NCBI GenBank assembly: GCA_940671915.1
Contig: CALNVZ010000174.1
Span: 72,522,941-72,586,940 of the forward strand
DNA: 64,000 nt
Reading direction: 5' to 3'
From: Paracentrotus lividus
Taxonomy: Eukaryota > Echinodermata > Echinoidea > Camarodonta > Echinidae
Shown: in pieces, positions 52,629 to 60,785 of the stretch
Layout: the number at the start of each line of letters is the position of its first letter
Position numbering within the stretch: the first letter of the stretch is position 1
Notes under the pieces: generated by a model
What the model was told of the DNA's origin: nothing
Database searches by the model: none
What the model saw: the letters and a program-made list of their open reading frames with translations, nothing else
Translations under genes and position numbers: made by a program

Positions 52629-54899
52629 AGGTGAGTTCAGACAATTTGCAACATTTTTTAATTCTTTGATATGAAGGGAAGGGGGAGTAAAATATGCTTC
52701 TTACGTATTGAAATGTTGAATAACCGCAAAGGCAAGAGGAGTTCTGAAAAGAATGGAGGAAAAGTATGCAATGTAAGATATCCGTTATGTAATTATACCA
52801 GTCATATATATCGCCCTTGAACAATATTGAATAACATTTTTTTTTCTTCAATATACAGTGCGTTCCAGAAAGAAAGTAAACCCGACTTTGAGAGCCTCAT
52901 ATTAAAATTATATAGCTTGTGTGACCTTGAAATTTATTTCATGATAAAGAGTAACTCATATTCTATTCAATGATACCAAACTTATACCTGTGTTGTGACG
53001 GATGACTTTGGACGGAGTTGGGCTTAAAAAAACTTCCCTGTACCAAGCTTGGGAAATAGCAGCCCTTACATTTCAATAATTGTCCCTAATGAATCGAATC
53101 AGGAAGGCTGACGTCAAACAAACAATGAATGATCAGAAAGCCAGGACTGCTTCTGAGAAAACTTGGTTCACATTGTCCTTGTCCAAAGTTTTTAAAAACT
53201 CGAGTGCTCAGTCATCCATGACAGTTAAGGTATAATTTTGGTATCACTGTATAGAATATGAGTTACTCTTTGTCATGATATAAAAAATAATGACACATAA
53301 GTTATAAAATTAAAATACGAGGCTCTTAAAGTTGGGTTTACTTTTATTTGGGACGCATTGTATATGACAATGAATTAAAAAAGACGTTATAAATTATGAA
53401 AAGTTTATTTCATCAGATTGAATTTTGATTGAATAGAAAATATGTAAAACCGAATTATGATCTTGAATATTATATTCTCCATTCAAAAATATTAAAAAGT
53501 CTCAATCACAATCTATATTTTAAAAAAGTTATAAACGTGACTTCAATAAGTAGCATTAATGAATATGATAATAACATACCTCTAAATATCTCGTAAGCAA
53601 CACCCCATGGTACCATTGCAACAACATCGAATCGAAACCGGACATGTTGGCGATAATTGGCGCTTAATTTTCCTGGGTCTTTAACCTAGATCAAGATCAA
53701 GTGGAGAGAGAGATATGTGTGTGTGTGTGTGTGTGTTGTGTGGGGTGGGGGGGGGGGTGGGGTGTGGAAATAGAGAGACAGAGGAGAGAGAGAAGATGAG
53801 TAGAGAGAAGGGGGGATTTAGAGTCGTAATATATACACTCTAATTTTGGTGATACAGTTCTTCTTTGGTAAACCCAGACGAGTTTTACTGCATCTCATGT
53901 CATTAAATCATGATCATCTTGTACGTACAAAAATTATAATAAAGCAGTAAATAGGTAATTAAAACGAGAGAATTCTACATTCTTAAAAACCATACATCAA
54001 TTTATAATTTAAATCTTTTCTTCATTAGTCTGTTTAATATGTTTTGTTGTAAGAACGAAAGAAAACTTAAAAGGGGGTTAAATTACCCGTTAAAGGGGCC
54101 CAGGAGTGACAGCGTTTTCAAAAAGGGTTGAAAATGGTGCAGCCGTGAAAGGGTGTCACCTTTTCAACCCTTTTCGAAAACGCTGTCACAACTAAGAAAT
54201 AATTTATACCTTATTGAGAATGTATATACATAGCCTATGCAACATATATTATAAACAGATGGGTACTAGCGAAAATATTTATGCCGTATATTCCATGTAA
54301 ATTTCATGGCTGTTATTAGATTTTCAATTGTTATTTACAGTTATATCATCATTATCATTCCTTTGAAAGGTAATAAGAGTCATGTCACAATGCATAATAC
54401 ATAATTATTTCATTTTAGCTGGTACTCCTTGGTTTACCAGTATACCAGTAGTGGGAGGCACCACACATTAATTTGGATGATGAATTCACCGAGTTATTAT
54501 AGAATTCCTTCTCTTTTACACTGATATCATAACTATGACAGCGCCGTAAAAACTAAACAACAACAACAACGTACCAGTAGACCGTGTTGAAGGTACGCGA
54601 CCCGGAAGTTAACCAAGAAGTCGACGACGAAGATTGTGTCACAAATAAGATCGACGGCGCCAAAATACTGAGCATTTGTCTGTCAAATAGGGAGAAAATT
54701 GAAAACGAAACAAAACAAACAGTCTTTGAATTAATGAGTAAAAATGTGATCTCAAAAAAGGTTCTATCAACCAACTAGCTATGAATGTCAATACAACTCA
54801 TCATTTACTGATTTTTATTTAGCAACGAATGGACATACCGTAGAGAGAAAGAGGGAGAGGGCGAGAGACAGTGCCAAAGAGAGAGATAGAGAGAGAGAG

Positions 54900-54949
<50 letters not shown>

Positions 54950-57900
54950 AGCAGAAGACTGATAAAGAGAGGGAGAAAGAGGAGGGGGAACGAAAAATAG
55001 AAGAGTGTAAAAGGGGCTGGGTATGAAGTGCAGTATTAAAAGGAGTATTGTAGGAATAAACAAATTGCCTGTATTTTGTGACAATAAAAATCTAAACATA
55101 ATCATTTCCCTTTAATATCGCAAATGGTTTTCACGTGTAGTCTGCAATGTATTGTTCTTTTAATCTTACATCAGGTTTATTCCAACTATCAACGCGTCCA
55201 TTGACAATTATTTGAACCCCAATGTAGGCCTACTTTCCCAATTAATCACAATAACCAGATTGTCGGCAGATCATATATAATCAGGCCAGATGAAAAAGAC
55301 AATCTATCATCAATTTTATTAAAATGGATACATGGTCGGCCTCAGCTACATCGCTGAGAACGAATCAAATCAAACAAACACTTATTATTCCCGAGAACGA
55401 TCAGATGTAAATCGATTTGTAATCAGTATGACTGGTGGATTAGAATATCGTTGAGGTCTGCTTGTCAAAAATGTTGGTTCGTTAAAAATTGATACATTGA
55501 TATTTATGTTCAGTGTACCATCGTCTGTTGAAAATATTATAAAAACGGTTCGTTATTTCAGTCGGTTGTTTTTTCCTTTCATTTCTTTTTGCTATTTTAT
55601 TATTATAGAAATTAAATAGATTCATAAGCTTTTCCGTCTACCTTTCTTTATGGTTCAGTTTATAACAATGGGGATAGCGGTAAAATGACGGCATAACCAG
55701 GGGGGGGGGATATAAAAATGAATTACATGTACAGTGCGTCCCAGAAAAAAAGTATACCCAACTTTGAGGGTCTCGTATTAGAAATTCATAAATTATATGA
55801 CCTTATTTTTCATTTTGTATTAAAGAGTGACTCATGTTCTCTTCGATGATACCAAATATTTGTCAATTCAATGCTGTCATGAATGACTGAGTACTTGAAC
55901 TTTGAAAAAAAATCCATCGAAAGTGCTTTGTACCAAGTTTTTCGGAAGTAAACTTTTCATTTCAGTAATCCTTATGTTTTCTGTTTTAGCCTGAAAATGA
56001 TGCAAAGTGGATGAAAGTTCAAATAAATGTTTGTATTTATTAAGCAAACATATATGTCAAATGTAGCTCAAGAGAATTGACCAAAAATGTTAATTATATT
56101 CATGGGATATTGTAAATGAAATCCTGGCTTCCTCATCGTTCATTCATTGTTTGAGGTAAGCCTTCCTGAGTTATTCACAAGGGATAAAGGGTTACTTGGG
56201 ATGCTATCTTAATGAAATCCTCTTCCAGTTGCCTTGGTATGTATGAACACCTGGATGATCTTCCATTGTGTCCTTCCTTTAATTTCAAGTGCCTTAGAGG
56301 TAAGCAAACCATTGATTTCATGTGTCAGGATACCTCACGCAGCCAAAATGGTGAAGCTAACAACAGAGCAGAGGGTTTTTGTAGTCAGAAGATAACATGC
56401 AACAAGGAGTTTGCAGGTTGTACAAAATGAATTCAGAATTGACTTCCCAGACCAGGGCGTCTCAAAAGTCGTGTGTTCTTAAGTCCTCCCATTAACCTTG
56501 CTCAACTACGAACTCGCATCACCGAAGAAGTAAACAGCCTCCGCAACCACCCAGCCATGATCAGACGAGCTGTCCAAGACATGCGACGACGCTGCGAGTT
56601 ATGCATTGAGAGGGAAGGTGGGCACGTTGAAGAAGTTGGAGCCTAAATGGAAAGTTGAAATTAGCTAAACCCAAAATAACCCAAACTTGGTACAAAGCAC
56701 TTTTGACGGATTTTTTTTAAAAGTATGAATACTCAATCATTTGTGACAGCACAGACATATATGTGGTATCATTGAATAGAGTATGAGTTACTCTTTAAAA
56801 TGAGATAAAAAATATGGTCACATGATTTATAAATTCCTTACACGATGCCCTCAAAGTTGGGTATACTTTTTTCTGGGACGCACTGTATATACCGACAACA
56901 ACGGAAAAACGGACTATGGATTACTCAGCGGGCATGGTCCAGAACATGATTGCACTTTCAACCAATCAAAAGACAGGATTAGTAAAGATTCTCAAAATTA
57001 GGTAGGGTAGATGTAGGGAATACCGGACAGTAGGGAATATCGGACGGTCACCTCATGTCCAGCCCTAGCTGCCAACATAAGATCAGCTGAGTTGAAATAC
57101 CGGCATCTATTGGTCAGGTGGTCTGTCTGGGAAGGTTGAATGCTGTATTCGACAACAGCAAGTGAGAAATCTCCGAGAAAACTACCACAATCTGTCAAGG
57201 TAGGAAAATTTGCAGCCTGAAAAATGGCCTGATGTAAAAATTGACATTTTAGAGAATGTGATGGTATAAAAATAGAATTGGGGCATGACCTCTATTTCAT
57301 GCATTATGGACATGTGTGGAGGGTGGGCCAAACGTGTATGGAGTGTTTGCACTGTACAAAGCCTGTGTATTGGGGTGGCAGTGTGTTGAAAAGTGCTAGT
57401 CAGTCATTTTTTTGTGTAGGGAATACCGGACACCACATGGACGGTTGTTTGTTTTACTTCCGGGTTGAGTTGCTAAGCATGTAGATCAAATAGTAAGTTG
57501 CATATGTAATGTATTATATTTATTTATTAAATTGTTTGACAATTTTGAAATGTTTATTTCTCTTTATTATTATTGTGATATGTCATGATCTACATGAGAT
57601 ATAAAGTTATTCTGAGTGTTTTGAAATTTTGTAGTAAAATGCATATAATCTTCTAAAAATGAATAATGTTATAAAAAATCAATACAAACATGTTAAGTTG
57701 ATGGTTTACATTCAAGTCAGTGCTTCCAGACAGATCTTTATACAAAAAAAGGGTAAAAACATACTGTCCGGTATTTCCTACACTGTAGGGAATGCCGGAC
57801 AATTTACGATGACGTCATTATTTGCATATAACTGCCTCAACAAATATTTGATTACCTCAAATTTTTTTGGAAAATAAAGTTGAATGATGTAGCTAAGCAA

Positions 57901-58740
57901 TGAGAATCTTTTTCTTTTTGTGATTTTATTGTTTTCATGTGCTAATTAAGCAAATGAGCTTAAGTGGCCGGTATTCCCTACATCTACCCTATATGATCAT
58001 TTCTAGACAATTATTAATATATTTTTAAAAAAATAATAGAAATTAAATTGTACACGTTTCTAAATTAATCCGTTTCCAGTAGCATTTAATTTAACTATTT
58101 TTGTAAAATACAAAATATATTGATTTGGTAAACATGCAGTTAAAGAAAAGTCATGAAAGAAATGTGGAAGACACTGTCTAAAAGTGCTTTTAGCATTATT
58201 GAGTGCTATGAGCTTCTGGAATCACAAAAATGACAAAAATTAGCAAAATTCTGCTTCGAGTAGTACACACAGAAATGCATGTATGGGACTACACAAAAAA
58301 TTTAACCCGAAGATATCAGCTGGTTTGGGTATGAATTGTGTCATGTTGTAATTATAAGAGCCAATGAAGAGCAATCCTTCACAAGGAACATTTCGCTATA
58401 TAGAGTGAGTCAAAAATGTCCCACCGTTTTGAAGCTGTCTTGTGAAAAATATGAATATTTAATCATGGGTTTTATGATATGTCTTGGTATAGTCATCCTC
58501 CTAGCATAATGTTGGTACCCTTTTCATTTGGATCTTTGCATGCATGACTGAATAACAGACAATTTCACTAGATAGTAAAACTCAAGTGCGCCAAATTGTT
58601 TGGGTGAAGAATAAACAAATTGAGAATTTATTACTTATATGCACGCATATAAACACACACCCATACGTTGCCTCATTTACACATACATAAACCACACACA
58701 TGTATGTGTTGGTGGAAGTGGTGGTGGTGGTGGTGGTGGT

Positions 58741-58783
<43 letters not shown>

Positions 58784-60741
58784 TGGGTGTGTGTGTGTAT
58801 GTGTGTCTGGTGAGAGGGTGTGTGTATTGTGTGTAGATATATTCTGTCATATTAAAAATTAAAAAAAAAAATTAAAAATTTCCATCCATCTATTTGGCCC
58901 AGGTGAGCTTTTACCGTCTTCTGAAGATTGTCTGTTACTCAGTCATGCGTGCAAAGATCCAAATGAAAAGGGTACCAACAAAATAATGCTGGGAGGATAA
59001 AATTTAATACTTTAACCAAGATAACTTCAAAATGATAGGACATTTTTTTTTTAACTCACTCTGTATATTCTTACTAAATAGCAGTAGAACTATACAAAAG
59101 GGTTACGAAACACAGGCGGAAAATGACACGTGAGCAATTGTTTTTATAGTCCCATAAACATGTATGTTCATCTCAATATAAATATTAATATAAACATTAA
59201 TAATATAATATAAATATTAATATAAATATTAATGTATGTTTATAATGCAGTGCCAGGATGCTGTCTTCATTTTAAAACAAATTACGACATCATCTTGGTA
59301 ACCCTCACTTTTTCCATTGCGTATATCATTATTAATGTATGATTATAATGTAGTGCTGAGATGATGTCGTCATTACACATCAAAATAATGATGACATCAT
59401 CTCGGTACGCCTCACTATTACCATTGCGTACAGACAGGTAGTTCAATGTAAAAAAAGATATGTTAATGCACATTATTCAGTTACTCCTATTTATATATCT
59501 TTGTATTTATTTATTTCTTTATGTATATTTATACATCATTTTCACAAAGGAGCCTATAATGTAACAAGCTTAGCTTTTAACTTAGGCTCCTTCATATTTC
59601 TTTCTACTGATGTCATTTGTTTTATGATTTATCCAATAATGTATAGTATTGAAATGACATATAATTGTTGTTTTCATTATTGATTTACCTTGATGTTTGA
59701 TTGGAATATGTGAATAAAAACTGAACTGAACTGAACTGAACTGAAAAGTATTGTTCTACTTTCCCACTACACTAGATTCTCTTTGACAACACATATAGCA
59801 TTTAGTGAAATCAACATTAAATAACAAGATGACGTCATCATGAGCGAACATCGACAGATATCAAATTCATGGATTAAAATTCAATCAGCGGGTAAAATAT
59901 TTTGCGCTAGCTTAACTATGTTGATTAATGCAAAAATCCAAATGCCATCACCACTTATTATCAGGAGTCGCTGTCCCGTGAGGTGGGAGGGGGGCGACTT
60001 AAGGTGGCATCCTCACACATTTTTCTTTAGCAAACGTGTACAAAAACGCAAGATTAATCACAGATTTGTAATTTTAGCCTGTTTGAACCCCCCCCCGTCT
60101 CCCACGGTCGGCTCAGCCCCTCCATTAAAAAAAAAATCCTGTATTTTCGACCAAGCAATGTCGACGTTTTATTTTGAAAATAAGCTTATCCCTTTCGTTA
60201 CTAGAGTAATGAATGTATACACTATTTTGATTAATATACATAACGTATGCTTTTTCTTTTGACTGACAAAGAGATCAATCAAATTTGCCTAAAGTAGATC
60301 GCAACTTGTTGTTTGTGGCCCTGAATATTAATATTTGTAGAACAGAAAAGAGAGAAATAGAAGACACAATGAATGATTGAGAGAAAGAAAAACAATAAAA
60401 TATGACAGTACATGAAACGCAGGTTTCTAGTTCACATGAATAATTGATATGTAAAGCGATTATTTTCCCATTTCAATTTGAAGCTTGTTGGATTACGGAC
60501 ATGGCTTTGTGGGAGAATACAATTTCAATGATTACTCTCACACACAGTATTACAGACAGATTCGTCTCTTTGATATTTTGTATGAAGATATAATCATTCT
60601 GGAAAATAATATTATATAATAAACGTATAATATTATATGTCATCACATCAACATTATGTAATATAAATTATATTGTTGTATCAATATTACAGAATATATA
60701 CAATATTATGTAGGCCTATTGTCATATAATGTTATATAATG

Positions 60742-60785
<44 letters not shown>

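Noticed and set aside
56212-56430. 72-residue plus-strand frame in the 1.15-kb element
   Set aside because: It is out of frame with the recognisable transposase remnant that starts at 56348.
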